Shown piece by piece: positions 27,502-37,766 of a stretch of DNA of 64,000 nt (within the stretch, counting starts at the first letter, position 1; each line of letters opens with the position of its first letter). This DNA is from Nocardiopsis sp. N85 (GTDB lineage Bacteria; Actinomycetota; Actinomycetes; Streptosporangiales; Streptosporangiaceae): contig NZ_JARBUT010000004.1 of NCBI RefSeq assembly GCF_028882275.1, forward strand, positions 289,138-353,137, written 5' to 3'. Made by a program: the position numbers and the translations under genes. Below the pieces are notes generated by a model that saw only the letters and a list, made by a program, of their open reading frames with translations, was not told where the DNA came from and made no database searches.

Positions 27502-28884
27502 GTGAGCATCTCCGAGAGGCCGACGGTGCCGGTTGATCGTCCCACCGAGGATCGGCCGCGCTGGCCGTTCCTCCAAGAGCCCCCCGGGCTCATCGTCTAC
27601 ATGTCCCTGCTCCTGGTCAGCGCGTTGTTCCTGTTCGGGGTGGCGTTCGCGATGACCGCCTTCTCCGTCATGGACCTCGTCGCCTTCACGGTGTTCGCGG
27701 CCGGCGCGGCGGTCTGCGTCGAGGGCAGCCGCCGTTTGGGGACGACCAAGCACGCCGGACTCAACCGCGACCTGCTGGGCGCCTGGTGGTTCCCGGTCGT
27801 CCTGTTGCTGCCCCCCGTCTACTCGTTCATCATCCCCATCCCGATCTTCCTCCTCCTCCAGCGGCGGACCCGGCAGACCCTGGTGTACCGGCGGGTGTTC
27901 AACGCGGCGGCGGTGGGCCTGTCCGGATTCCTCGTGTCGGTGGCCTGGCACACCCTCGTCGCCGGTGACCTGATGAAGGGCCTGAGCGGTGTCGCCGAGG
28001 TGTCCGAGCGACTGGCCACCGCCCCCGGTGTGCTCACGGCCCTGGGCTGCTGCATCGTGTTCACCGTCCTCAACACCTTCCTCGTCTCCCTGGCGCTCCG
28101 GATCAGCAGCGGTTCCCGGCACGGTCTGCCCCCGCTGTGGGACCGGGAGTCCCTCCTGGTGGACGTCGTCGAGATCTGCGTGGGGATCACCGTGGCGGTG
28201 CTGGTCCACATCTCCCTGTTCCTGCTCCCCATCGCGGTCCCCCCGATCCTGTTGCTCCAGCGCAGCCTCCTCTACCACCAGTTGCAGACCGCCGCGCGGA
28301 CCGACCCCAAGACCGGGCTGCTCAACGCGCCCACGTGGGAGCAGGAGGCGTCGATCGAGATCGCCCGTTCCCGTGCCGCGCGCGGCCGGTCGGCGGTGCT
28401 GATCATCGACATCGACCACTTCAAGCGGGTCAACGACACCCACGGACACCTCTTCGGCGACCAGGTCCTGTTGGGGGTGGCGACCACCATCTCGCAGCAG
28501 TTGCGCCAGTCCGATCTGTTGGGTCGGTTCGGCGGGGAGGAGTTCGTGGTGCTGCTGCCCGGCTCCGACGTCGATGAGGCCTGGCAGGCCGCCGAGCGGC
28601 TGCGCATCGAGGTGGGCTGCATGGAGATCGCGGTGGACAGGGTGCAGGTGTCCATCACGGTGTCGATCGGTGTGGCCGTCATCGGTGACCACGGCAACGA
28701 CCTGGTGGAGCTGCTCACCGCCGCCGACCTGGCGCTGTACCGCGCGAAGGAGACCGGGCGCAACCGGGTGTGCCTGCCCGGCGGGCGCTCCAAGACGGAC
28801 GGCAAGGTCCCGGAACCGCGCGAGAGCCAGGGCACGGGTCCGGCACCCGACCAGGCGGGACCGCAGGGCATCATCGAGGCCTGA
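27502..28884 (+). CDS. Membrane diguanylate cyclase (GGDEF)
   Basis: 460 aa. About six transmembrane segments fill residues 30-255 (LIVYMSLLLVSALFLFGVAF; AWWFPVVLLLPPVYSFIIPI; SLLVDVVEICVGITVAVLVH). The GGDEF domain follows, with DPKTGLLNAPTWEQE, LIIDIDHFKRVNDTHGHLFG and active site GGEEF (344-348). The product-inhibition I-site RQSD (R335, D338) lies five residues ahead, so feedback inhibition by c-di-GMP is expected. No EAL domain. The tail after about 425 is disordered. The GTG start has a weak purine-rich site. A BldD-like box upstream suggests developmental control. Confidence 0.93.
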   Translation: MSISERPTVPVDRPTEDRPRWPFLQEPPGLIVYMSLLLVSALFLFGVAFAMTAFSVMDLVAFTVFAAGAAVCVEGSRRLGTTKHAGLNRDLLGAWWFPVVLLLPPVYSFIIPIPIFLLLQRRTRQTLVYRRVFNAAAVGLSGFLVSVAWHTLVAGDLMKGLSGVAEVSERLATAPGVLTALGCCIVFTVLNTFLVSLALRISSGSRHGLPPLWDRESLLVDVVEICVGITVAVLVHISLFLLPIAVPPILLLQRSLLYHQLQTAARTDPKTGLLNAPTWEQEASIEIARSRAARGRSAVLIIDIDHFKRVNDTHGHLFGDQVLLGVATTISQQLRQSDLLGRFGGEEFVVLLPGSDVDEAWQAAERLRIEVGCMEIAVDRVQVSITVSIGVAVIGDHGNDLVELLTAADLALYRAKETGRNRVCLPGGRSKTDGKVPEPRESQGTGPAPDQAGPQGIIEA

Positions 28885-28992
28885 CGAACGCCGATGGCGG
28901 GTCCCTCGGGCCCGCCGTTCGCGTGGAGCGGGGTTTTCCACAGGCGGCGGGCGCCCATTGCGCGCGGCCGTCCGATCACGCACCGTGAAGAC

Positions 28993-30810
28993 ATGCACTT
29001 CCACCAGGATCGTTCCGTTCACGCCTCCGCCTCCGACGACTCCCGCCTCCCGCGCCGCCGTCGCGTCGATAGCCCCGCACCCCCCATCCCCGCACCCCGA
29101 CCGCCCATGGACGCGGCCTCCGACGGTCATCGCCCGCCCGCTTCCGCACGGGCGGGCGTCGGTGGGTCCTGTGACGCCGTCGCTCCGTACGGTCCTTCCC
29201 CGAGGGGGGACCGCCCCCCGACCCGAGACGCCTCCGACGGCTCGCGCCCGCCCGGGAGGGAGGCGTCGCCCTCCGCCCCGGGGGCCCCTCACCCGCCGGG
29301 CGACCCGGTGCCCCGGGGAGCACGCCCGGCTCCGGGAGCCTCGGACGACCTCCCTCCGCCGTCCGACGACGCGGACGCCGGTTCCCCTCTCCCGGAGGGC
29401 GGCGGCGCGGTGGACGGCCTCTCGGGGGCGGATGGGCGGCCCGTGCGGGACGTCTCGGATGATCCCCGCCCGCCGTGCGAGGAGGTGCCCGCCTCCGATG
29501 GGAGGGCCGGGCCTTCGCCGAGCGGGCTCGCGCGTCGGCGTGGGACATCCGGTCGTGGTCCCACGGGCGACCTCCGTGCTCCCGGGGAGGGGGCGTCCTC
29601 TTCCGAGGACGCCGGTGAACGCCTGCCGGGCGGAGGGGCGCGGTCCGCGCCGGAGACACGGGCCGACGACGCGGACGCCGGCTCCCCCGTCCCGGAGGGC
29701 GGCGGCACGGTGGACGGTCCCTCGGCGGCGGATGCGCGGCCCGGTCCGGGACCGGGGGAGGGGGACGGGCCCGGAGACGACGGACACGCGAAGGGTCGCG
29801 TGCCGGTGGGCGGGCGGCTGGCGTTGCGCAGCCCCATCGACATCATCGCCGGCATGCCGTACATCGTCGGTGAGCCGCCCGACCCCGGCATCGTGGTGCT
29901 GGCGGCCAAGGGGGCGGGCGTGCACGCGGCGTTCTGCGGGGCGCTGGACGGTTCCCATCGGCACCTGACACCCGCCCAGCGTGCCCGGCCGCCCGTCGAC
30001 CTGGCGGTCGCCGAAGGGTGCGGAGGGCTGCTCATCGTCGCCTACGGACCGCCCGGGCTGGTCACTCCCTACGTGGACGCCCTCCTGCTCGCCGCTCGCG
30101 AGCGCGGGGTCGCGATCATCGACGCGCTGCGGGTCACCGACGGACGCTACTGGTCCTACACCTGTGTCTCCCCCTCCTGCTGTCCGCCCGGCGGCACCGT
30201 CGTCGACATCGACAGCTCGCCGGTGCCCGCCGGGGCGGTGCTGCGCGGGATCGCACCGGCCCGCCCCCTGCGGGTCGCCCTGGCCGACCTCGACCGTGTC
30301 CGCGGACTGCTGACCCCCGTGGGGGGAGAGGCCCGCGCCGCCATGGACGCCCTCGCGGAGGAGGTCGACGGGCGGGCGCGGGCGATGTCGGAGACGACGC
30401 TGGTCCGCAGAGGGTTCGGCGCGGTCCGCGAGGCCATCGAGGCCGAGCGCGACGGCGACGGGATCCGCGGGTACGAGGAGATCGCCTGGCTCGGCGTCCA
30501 CCTCGCGCACCTACGGATCCGGGATCGGGCCTGGGCCGCCATCACCGAGCGCACCGCCCTCCTCCACCGCGACCTGTGGGCCCGGGTCGCCCGGCACCTG
30601 CCCGCACGGCGCCGGGCCGCCCCCGCGGCGCTGACCGCGGTCGCCGCCTGGCAGCACGGTGACGACGCTCTCGCCATGGCGGCCGTCGAGACCGCCCTCG
30701 CCGCCGACCCCGGATACTCCATGGCCGTGCTCATGGGCCGCGCCCTGGCCTGGGGGCTGCCGGTGGAGCGGTGGCGGGGGTCCGCCCCCGAGCAGGGCCC
30801 CTGGGAGTGA
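28993..30810 (+). CDS. DUF4192-domain protein with long repetitive N-terminus
   Basis: 605 aa as drawn. The last 330 residues are a DUF4192 domain (LRSPIDIIAGMPYIVGEPPD, GLVTPYVDALLLAARERGV, DGRYWSYTCVSPSCCPPGGT), an actinobacterial family of unknown function. The C-terminal stretch AAWQHGDDALAMAAVETALA is TPR-like. The first 270 residues are Pro/Asp/Gly-rich with an internal duplication. The start is uncertain: ATG 28993 has only a weak GAAG upstream, and translation could begin nearer the domain at a GTG around 29800. It lies between the GGDEF gene and ettA, same strand. Confidence 0.75.
   Translation: MHFHQDRSVHASASDDSRLPRRRRVDSPAPPIPAPRPPMDAASDGHRPPASARAGVGGSCDAVAPYGPSPRGDRPPTRDASDGSRPPGREASPSAPGAPHPPGDPVPRGARPAPGASDDLPPPSDDADAGSPLPEGGGAVDGLSGADGRPVRDVSDDPRPPCEEVPASDGRAGPSPSGLARRRGTSGRGPTGDLRAPGEGASSSEDAGERLPGGGARSAPETRADDADAGSPVPEGGGTVDGPSAADARPGPGPGEGDGPGDDGHAKGRVPVGGRLALRSPIDIIAGMPYIVGEPPDPGIVVLAAKGAGVHAAFCGALDGSHRHLTPAQRARPPVDLAVAEGCGGLLIVAYGPPGLVTPYVDALLLAARERGVAIIDALRVTDGRYWSYTCVSPSCCPPGGTVVDIDSSPVPAGAVLRGIAPARPLRVALADLDRVRGLLTPVGGEARAAMDALAEEVDGRARAMSETTLVRRGFGAVREAIEAERDGDGIRGYEEIAWLGVHLAHLRIRDRAWAAITERTALLHRDLWARVARHLPARRRAAPAALTAVAAWQHGDDALAMAAVETALAADPGYSMAVLMGRALAWGLPVERWRGSAPEQGPWE
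29363..29442 (+). repeat. Direct repeat, unit 1, inside the DUF4192 gene
   Basis: About 80 bases, CCGACGACGCGGACGCCGG onward, recur at 29663-29742, exactly 300 bases downstream, with a handful of mismatches. They encode DDADAGSPLPEGGGAVDG. An in-frame segmental duplication of the low-complexity region. Confidence 0.75.
29663..29742 (+). repeat. Direct repeat, unit 2, inside the DUF4192 gene
   Basis: Second copy of the 29363-29442 unit, encoding DDADAGSPVPEGGGTVDG. The 300-base offset keeps the frame, so copy loss or gain by recombination would change the linker length by 100 residues. Confidence 0.75.
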
Positions 30811-30891
30811 CCCGGCGCGGAGGGGTGCGGGTCGGCCCCTCCGCCCACGCGATGGCGGGGGCATCTCCCCCGACGCCCTAGGCTGGGAGGC

Positions 30892-32556
<1,665 letters not shown>

Positions 32557-32576
32557 CCTTCCCGGCCATCGCGCAC

Positions 32577-32612
32577 GGGGGCCGTGGGACCGGGACCGGT
32601 CCCCCGGCCCCC
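32577..32612 (+). terminator. Hairpin after ettA
   Basis: GGGGGCCG (32577-32584) pairs with CGGCCCCC (32605-32612), continued after one mismatch by GGGACC/GGTCCC around a 6-base loop. That is 14 pairs in total, starting 21 bases past the stop. Confidence 0.65.
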
Positions 32613-32771
32613 GTTCCGTGCGGGAAGGCCACGGGGCGACCCGTGACGGGGCGCGGACCTCGGACCACCGGCCGGTGGTCCCGCGATCCCCTCCCCGGGG
32701 GAGGGGAGGAAACCGATTCGGGCCCTTCGGCCCCCGGGAAGGCCCCCGGAACGTCGCATACCCTAGGGGCG

Positions 32772-33290
32772 ATGACTTCCGCGCGCGATGACCAGCAGAG
32801 CCCGGGCGAGGAGCCCGTGCGCATGACGTTCTACGAGGCCGTAGGCGGTGAGGAGACCTTCACCCGCCTGGTCCGCCGGTTCTACGAGGGCGTGGCCGAC
32901 GACCCCGTGCTCCGGCCCATGTACCCCGAGGAGGACCTGGGTCCGGCCGAGGACCGGCTGCGGCTGTTCCTCATCCAGTACTGGGGCGGCCCGCACACCT
33001 ACAACGACCTGCGCGGCCACCCCCGGCTGCGGATGCGGCACTTCCCGTTCCGCATCGGATCCACCGAACGCGACCTGTGGCTGAAGCACATGCGCGCCGC
33101 CGTGGACTCCATCGACCTGCCCGAGGTGCTGGAACGGCAGCTGTGGGAGTACATGGTGATGGCGGCGCACAGCATGGTGAACGTCCCGGAGGAGGTGGCC
33201 GCACCGGCGGTCGCCGACCCCACCCGTGTCTCGGTGTCCTCCGAGGACGATGACGACGACGGCGAGATCGTCACCATCTCCCTGAGGTGA
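32772..33290 (+). CDS. glbO: Truncated haemoglobin, group II (GlbO-like)
   Basis: 172 aa. [60 protein letters not shown] and RHFPFRIG are diagnostic of group II globins; the His of RHFPF is the proximal haem ligand. A Tyr/Trp-rich distal pocket is expected for oxygen or NO chemistry. The tail after about residue 140 is acidic ([10 protein letters not shown]). ATG 32772 is used; an internal ATG at 32823 would start directly at the globin fold. Confidence 0.93.
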   Translation: MTSARDDQQSPGEEPVRMTFYEAVGGEETFTRLVRRFYEGVADDPVLRPMYPEEDLGPAEDRLRLFLIQYWGGPHTYNDLRGHPRLRMRHFPFRIGSTERDLWLKHMRAAVDSIDLPEVLERQLWEYMVMAAHSMVNVPEEVAAPAVADPTRVSVSSEDDDDDGEIVTISLR

Positions 33291-33595
33291 ACCCGCCTCC
33301 CGGGGCGCCGCGCCGGTGGCGCCCGTCCCCGGGCGGCGCCGGTGTTCCGGGAGCGCACGGAGACCCCTCGGACCCATGCCCCCCGGGTGGTCCCCGTTCC
33401 GGGGCGCCCGGGTGGCCCGGACCCTCCCGAGAGGGTTCACCGGGCCGTCATCGGCCCTCTCCCCGGGCACTACCCGCCCGGCGCACCGCGGGCTCCGCCG
33501 CCGTGGCGCTGGAACCGCTCACCCACGCCCTCGAACAGGCGGCTCCGCCCGCCTCTTGAGCGGGGCCGGGCCCGCCGATACCGCCCCCGGTCCGG
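33291..33595. other. Convergent intergenic region with hairpin
   Basis: About 300 bases between convergent glbO and the thioesterase gene; no gene is seen. GAGAGGG (33429-33435) and CCCTCTC (33455-33461) can pair, with further GGCC pairing inside, a possible shared terminator. Confidence 0.45.
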
Positions 33596-34039
33596 CTACA
33601 TGTAGTCGTGGAGGAAGGCCCGCTCGACCTCGTTCAACCGGCGGGCGCTCTGCTTCGCCACGTTGAAACCCACGAGCACCGTTCGCGCGCGCAGGTAGAC
33701 CCGCTCGTCGTCGAGGATCTCGTAGGCCAGCGAGAAACTGGCGTTGCGCACCTCGGTCACCCACAGCTCGACCCGCACCGGCTCCGAACGCGGCAGCAAC
33801 GGCGCCACGTAGTCGGCCTCCTGCCGCGCCACGACCATGGCCCCGAAGATCTCCTCGCCGTCGACCGCTCCGCTGAAGCGCAGGAACGAGATGCGGGCGT
33901 CCTCCAGGTAGGTGAGCATCCGGACGTTGTTGACGTGATGCTGCGGGTCGAGGTCGGCGTAGCGGACCTGCGCCAGGTGTACGTGTCGTCGTGGCCCGGT
34001 CACCGTGTCGGTGCCCGCGGACTCCTCGATCTGTGTCAC
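33596..34039 (-). CDS. 4HBT hotdog-fold acyl-CoA thioesterase
   Basis: 147 aa. VRYADLDPQHHVNNVRMLTY is the YbgC/FcbC-like catalytic signature (Asp followed by HVNN). FSLAYEILDDERVYLRARTV and EVERAFLHDYM complete the hotdog fold. It hydrolyses acyl-CoA thioesters; chain preference unknown. GTG 34039 follows AGAGGA; the upstream in-frame sequence is Arg/Cys-rich and not protein-like. Confidence 0.88.
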   Translation of the reverse strand: MTQIEESAGTDTVTGPRRHVHLAQVRYADLDPQHHVNNVRMLTYLEDARISFLRFSGAVDGEEIFGAMVVARQEADYVAPLLPRSEPVRVELWVTEVRNASFSLAYEILDDERVYLRARTVLVGFNVAKQSARRLNEVERAFLHDYM

Positions 34040-34219
34040 GTCCTGTGTCCTCTCGTGGATCTGCGGGGGGTGGGACCGGCTCCGATTCTCCCAGGGTCCG
34101 ATGCGATGGCACCCGGCCCGATGCCGCGAGCACCTGTGTCCTTGCTCTCCCACGACCGAGAGCGGCCCCACGCCGAGGACCCGGCGGGCCGATCACGCGG
34201 ACCGGCCCGCCGGACGGCC

Positions 34220-36313
34220 TCACCCGACGCGCAGCCCCAGGTGGTGGGCGAGGAAGCCCAGTTGGTCGGCGTTCAGCTCCACGCTCCGACTCACCGAACG
34301 GGCACTGTGCCCGACCTCGGCCTCACGGCGCAGCAGCACCGGGCGCTCCTCGATGGCCGCCGAGGTCGCCCACTGCAACTGCGCGCACAGCTTGCGGGCG
34401 TGCAACGGGTCCACCCGGGTGTCGTTGTCGAACACCGTGAACAGGGTGGCCGGATACCGGGTCCCCTCGCGCACGTTGTGGTAGGGCGAGTAACCGAGCA
34501 GCCACCCCAGCTGTTCGGGATCGTCGGCGCTGCCGTACTCCACGTTCCACAACTGGCCCAGCCCGAACCGCTCGTAGCGGACCATGTCCAGAAGCGGCGC
34601 CGAGCACACGGCGGCGGCGAACAGCTCCGGCCGCTGCGTGATCATCGCCCCGACCAGCAGTCCCCCGTTGCTGCCGCCCATGATCGCCAGGCGGTCGGGG
34701 GCGGTCGTCCCCGTGGAGATGAGGTGTTCGGCGGCGGCGGCGCAATCGTCGAACACGTTCTGCTTGTCGGCCAGCATGCCGCCGCGATGCCACTCCTCGC
34801 CCTCCTCCAGACCGCCGCGCAGCCCGACGACGGCGTGCACGCCGCCGGCGCGGACCCAGGCCAGGGTCGTCGCCGAGTAGCCGGGGGTCAGGGAGATCCG
34901 GAAGCCCCCGTACCCGTAGAGGATGGTCGGCCGCGGGCCCTCGGCGGGGGCGGCGGGCGACACCACCAGCATCCGCACGGTGGTGCCGTCCGCGGAGGTG
35001 AAGGGGACCTGCTCCACCCGCACCTCGGGCAGGTCGATGGTGCCGGGGGCCCGCTCCCACAGGTCCACCTCACCGCTGACGGCGTCGTAGCGGTACACCG
35101 ACGAGGGGTGTGTGCTGTCGGTGTAGCCGAACCACACCTCGTGGCCGCCCTCGGGGCGTTCCAGCAGGCCACCGACGCTGCCCAGGCCGGGAAGGGGCAG
35201 GGTACCGAGGAGTTCGCCCGTGTCCAGGTCGTGCCGGGTGATCTCGCCGATGGCGTGCCGGGTCCAGGAGACGATCAGTTCGGGTCGTTCCAGTCCGGGG
35301 CCGTCGAGGATCGCGAAGTCCTCCAGTACCGCGTCGGAGGCCTCGTCGACGAGGGTCCGCCAGGTGCCGAACTCCGGCTCCTCGGGGTCGGCGACGCACA
35401 ACCGCCCGCGCGGAGCGTCCCGGTCGGTGAACAGGTACAGCCGCCCGTCCCGGCCCACGTGCGCGGAGAGGAACGCGTCCACGCCCTCTTGGACGGCCAC
35501 CCACGCGGGGGCCTCGATGTCGCTCCGGGTCAGGTCGGCCAACCACAGGTCCGTGGCCGAGGAGGTGCCCTTGGAGGCGTTCAGGGCCAGCCACCGCCCG
35601 TCCCGGCTCACCCATATCCCGAAGTACTCGGTCTTGTCACGGCCCTCGCCGAAGATCAGGACGTCCTCGTCGGTCGAGGTGCCCAACCGGTGCAGGTGGA
35701 CACGCCTGTGGTAGTCCTCCTCCCCGGCGGGCACCCGCTCCGGGGGCAACCGGCGCACGTAGTAGAACGCCGAGGAGTCGGGCAGCCAGGCCACGGGGCT
35801 GTACCGCGCCCGGTCGATGGGGCCGTCGACGATCTCCCCGGTGTCGACGTCCATGACCCGCAGGACCGACTCCTCGTTCCCCCCCTCGGACAGCTGGTAG
35901 GCCAGCAGGCGCCCGGAGGGGTCCACCTTCCAGGCGTCCAACGTGGTGAGTCCCTCGGGGTCCAGCGCGCCGGGGTCGACGAGGACCCGCTCCGGTCCCT
36001 CGCCGTCCCGGACGTAGAGGACGGCGTGCTCCTGGTCGGCGGTCCGCCGACCCGAGAAACGGCGGTCGCCGCGCCACACGGGCGAGCCGACACTGCCGGC
36101 CCCCATGAGGTCGCGCACCTGCTGGGCGAACCGGTCACGGCCCGGCAGGCGGGCGCCGAGCTCGGCGAACAGGGCGTCCTGGGCGGCGGACCATTCTTTG
36201 GTCGCGGCGGATTCGGGGTCTTCCGACCACCGGTAGGGGTCGGCGACGAGATGGCCGTGCAGGGTCTCGACGAGGTCGAGACGTTCGGCCGACGGATAGC
36301 GGAGTTCAGGCAT
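34220..36313 (-). CDS. Prolyl oligopeptidase (S9A family)
   Basis: 697 aa serine peptidase cleaving after proline in short peptides. The N-terminus (HGHLVADPYRWSED) and beta-propeller are typical. The alpha/beta hydrolase domain has LYGYGGFRISLTPGYSA, the nucleophile in MGGSNGGLLVGAM, the Asp region FDNDTRVDPLHA and the His in EVGHSARS. The full-length triad suggests an active cytosolic enzyme. No signal peptide. ATG 36313 matches the family start. Confidence 0.95.
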   Translation of the reverse strand: MPELRYPSAERLDLVETLHGHLVADPYRWSEDPESAATKEWSAAQDALFAELGARLPGRDRFAQQVRDLMGAGSVGSPVWRGDRRFSGRRTADQEHAVLYVRDGEGPERVLVDPGALDPEGLTTLDAWKVDPSGRLLAYQLSEGGNEESVLRVMDVDTGEIVDGPIDRARYSPVAWLPDSSAFYYVRRLPPERVPAGEEDYHRRVHLHRLGTSTDEDVLIFGEGRDKTEYFGIWVSRDGRWLALNASKGTSSATDLWLADLTRSDIEAPAWVAVQEGVDAFLSAHVGRDGRLYLFTDRDAPRGRLCVADPEEPEFGTWRTLVDEASDAVLEDFAILDGPGLERPELIVSWTRHAIGEITRHDLDTGELLGTLPLPGLGSVGGLLERPEGGHEVWFGYTDSTHPSSVYRYDAVSGEVDLWERAPGTIDLPEVRVEQVPFTSADGTTVRMLVVSPAAPAEGPRPTILYGYGGFRISLTPGYSATTLAWVRAGGVHAVVGLRGGLEEGEEWHRGGMLADKQNVFDDCAAAAEHLISTGTTAPDRLAIMGGSNGGLLVGAMITQRPELFAAAVCSAPLLDMVRYERFGLGQLWNVEYGSADDPEQLGWLLGYSPYHNVREGTRYPATLFTVFDNDTRVDPLHARKLCAQLQWATSAAIEERPVLLRREAEVGHSARSVSRSVELNADQLGFLAHHLGLRVG

Positions 36314-36520
36314 GCTTCGCACTCTATCCACCACTATCTTCCCCGGGCTTGGTGTGTGACGGGAACATGAAACGTGGTTTCGGGGGTGCGCATTATGACC
36401 AGGAATAGCGATAACAGCAGGTTCGCGCGGGGTGCGAGAGAAATTGGGGTGGCGCCGGAGCCTCTCCACCGCGCACACTGAATGCGGGACGCAACTCGGC
36501 GGGACCACCGGGAGGTCCGT

Positions 36521-36643
36521 GTGGCAAGGCGTACGGAGCCACCGATCAGGGGATCGGTGCACAAGGAGGTCTCCTGGCTGGCCGAACGGCTGGCCGGGGA
36601 AGAGACACGGTCGTCGCATCCGACGTCCGAGGTGACGCGATGA
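36521..36643 (+). CDS. Small ORF coupled to the HNH gene
   Basis: 40 codons from a GTG (MARRTEPPIRGSVHKEVSWL, then AERLAGEETRSSHPTSEVTR). GGGAGG lies five bases ahead of the GTG, a textbook site. Its TGA overlaps the ATG of the HNH gene (ATGA), implying coupling. The central EVSWLAERLAGEE could be one amphipathic helix. An upstream in-frame ATG at 36482 lacks a site. No family recognised. It could be a leader peptide or a small partner of the HNH protein. Confidence 0.4.
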   Translation: MARRTEPPIRGSVHKEVSWLAERLAGEETRSSHPTSEVTR

Positions 36644-37191
36644 GCGCCGCGCGCGGCAGGGAGGGCGGTCCAGGCACCGCCCGCCGTCACGTGCTGCTGC
36701 TCAACGCCAGTTTCGAACCACTCACGACATTGCCGTTGCGCAGGGCGATCCTGCTCGTGCTCCGGGAGAAGGCGGAGGTCGTCCATCGCGATGGGGCCGG
36801 AATGCTGCTCCACTCGGCGACACATTCCTACGAGGTGCCGTCGGTGATCCGGCTCAGGCGCTACATCAGCGTCCCCTACAGCCGTAGGGTGCCCCTCACC
36901 CGGGTGGCGCTGATGCGTCGGGATCGGCACACCTGCGGTTACTGCGGGAAGAAGGCGGAGACGATCGACCACGTCATCCCGCGCAGCCGTGGCGGCGCGC
37001 ACGTGTGGGAGAACGTGGTGGCCGCGTGCAAGCCCTGCAACCACCGCAAGGCCGACAAGTTCCTGGACGAACTCGGCTGGGAACTGCACGTCACGCCCAA
37101 GGTGCCCAAAGGGCCGCACTGGCGCCTGATCAACGGTGACCTGCACGGCGATCCACAGTGGGAGCCCTACATGGCGCACTTGGCCGCCTGA
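36640..37191 (+). CDS. HNH endonuclease-family protein
   Basis: 183 aa. N-terminal half: VLLLNASFEPLTTLPLRRAI, LREKAEVVH, a domain found in a widely conserved actinobacterial HNH family. C-terminal half: RDRHTCGYCGKKAETIDHVI, PRSRGGAHVWENVVAACKPC, NHRKADK, with paired CxxC zinc knuckles around the DH/N/H catalytic core. It should bind zinc and nick or cut nucleic acid. Its wide conservation suggests a housekeeping repair role rather than a mobile origin. Translation appears coupled to the small ORF upstream. Confidence 0.9.
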   Translation: MSAARGREGGPGTARRHVLLLNASFEPLTTLPLRRAILLVLREKAEVVHRDGAGMLLHSATHSYEVPSVIRLRRYISVPYSRRVPLTRVALMRRDRHTCGYCGKKAETIDHVIPRSRGGAHVWENVVAACKPCNHRKADKFLDELGWELHVTPKVPKGPHWRLINGDLHGDPQWEPYMAHLAA

Positions 37192-37368
37192 CACCCTCGG
37201 ACGGCACGAACCGGCGGTGCGGGGACCGAGCGTCCCGCCCCGATCCGCCTCCCGCCGCCCCCGGCGCGCTCTTGACGGGCCGCCGAGGGCGGCTTTTCTT
37301 CGAGCACGGGTCCGGGAGCGCGGGTGCCGCATCCGTTCGGGGGGTGCGGGCGGTCGTATTCTGGGGGC

Positions 37369-37575
37369 ATGCCCAGATACGACTTCCGCTGCCGTGAGTG
37401 CGGCGACACGTTCGAGCTCTCCCGTCCGATGGCCGCGTCCGGGGACCCGGCGGCCTGTCCTCAGGGGCACGACGACACGGTGCGGCTGCTGTCCACGGTG
37501 GCCGTCGGCGGACGGGCCCCCTCGCCCGCCCCGGCTTCCGGCGGCGGCTGCTGCGGGGGCGGCTGCTGCTCCTGA
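37369..37575 (+). CDS. FmdB-type zinc-ribbon protein
   Basis: 68 aa. MPRYDFRCRECGDTFELSRP with a second pair in AACPQGHDD (a CxxC then C...H variation) is the FmdB/CxxC_CxxC_SSSS regulatory-like domain. The tail GGGCCGGGCCS is Cys/Gly-rich and may bind metal. The second zinc knuckle is CPQGH rather than CxxC, a common variant. Function of the family is unclear. Confidence 0.82.
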   Translation: MPRYDFRCRECGDTFELSRPMAASGDPAACPQGHDDTVRLLSTVAVGGRAPSPAPASGGGCCGGGCCS

Positions 37576-37766
37576 GGCCGGGGGAGGAAGGGCCCGGTGC
37601 GTGGTCCCCTCACCCGGTGGCCCGTGGACCGGGGAACCCGGTCCCTCGGGCCGGTGCGGCAGGTGTCCCCTCCTCGGCGGGCGGGTCCTCCGATCGCCGC
37701 GATCCCGTCGTGTCGGCCGCGTGCGGTCCCGGGGCGGCCCGTTCGGGGCCGCCCCGGGAGGGGCGG

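Noticed and set aside
28894..28992. Earlier ATG for the DUF4192 gene
   Set aside because: No ribosome binding site and overlap with the end of the GGDEF region; the later ATG is at least as good, and the true start may be further in.
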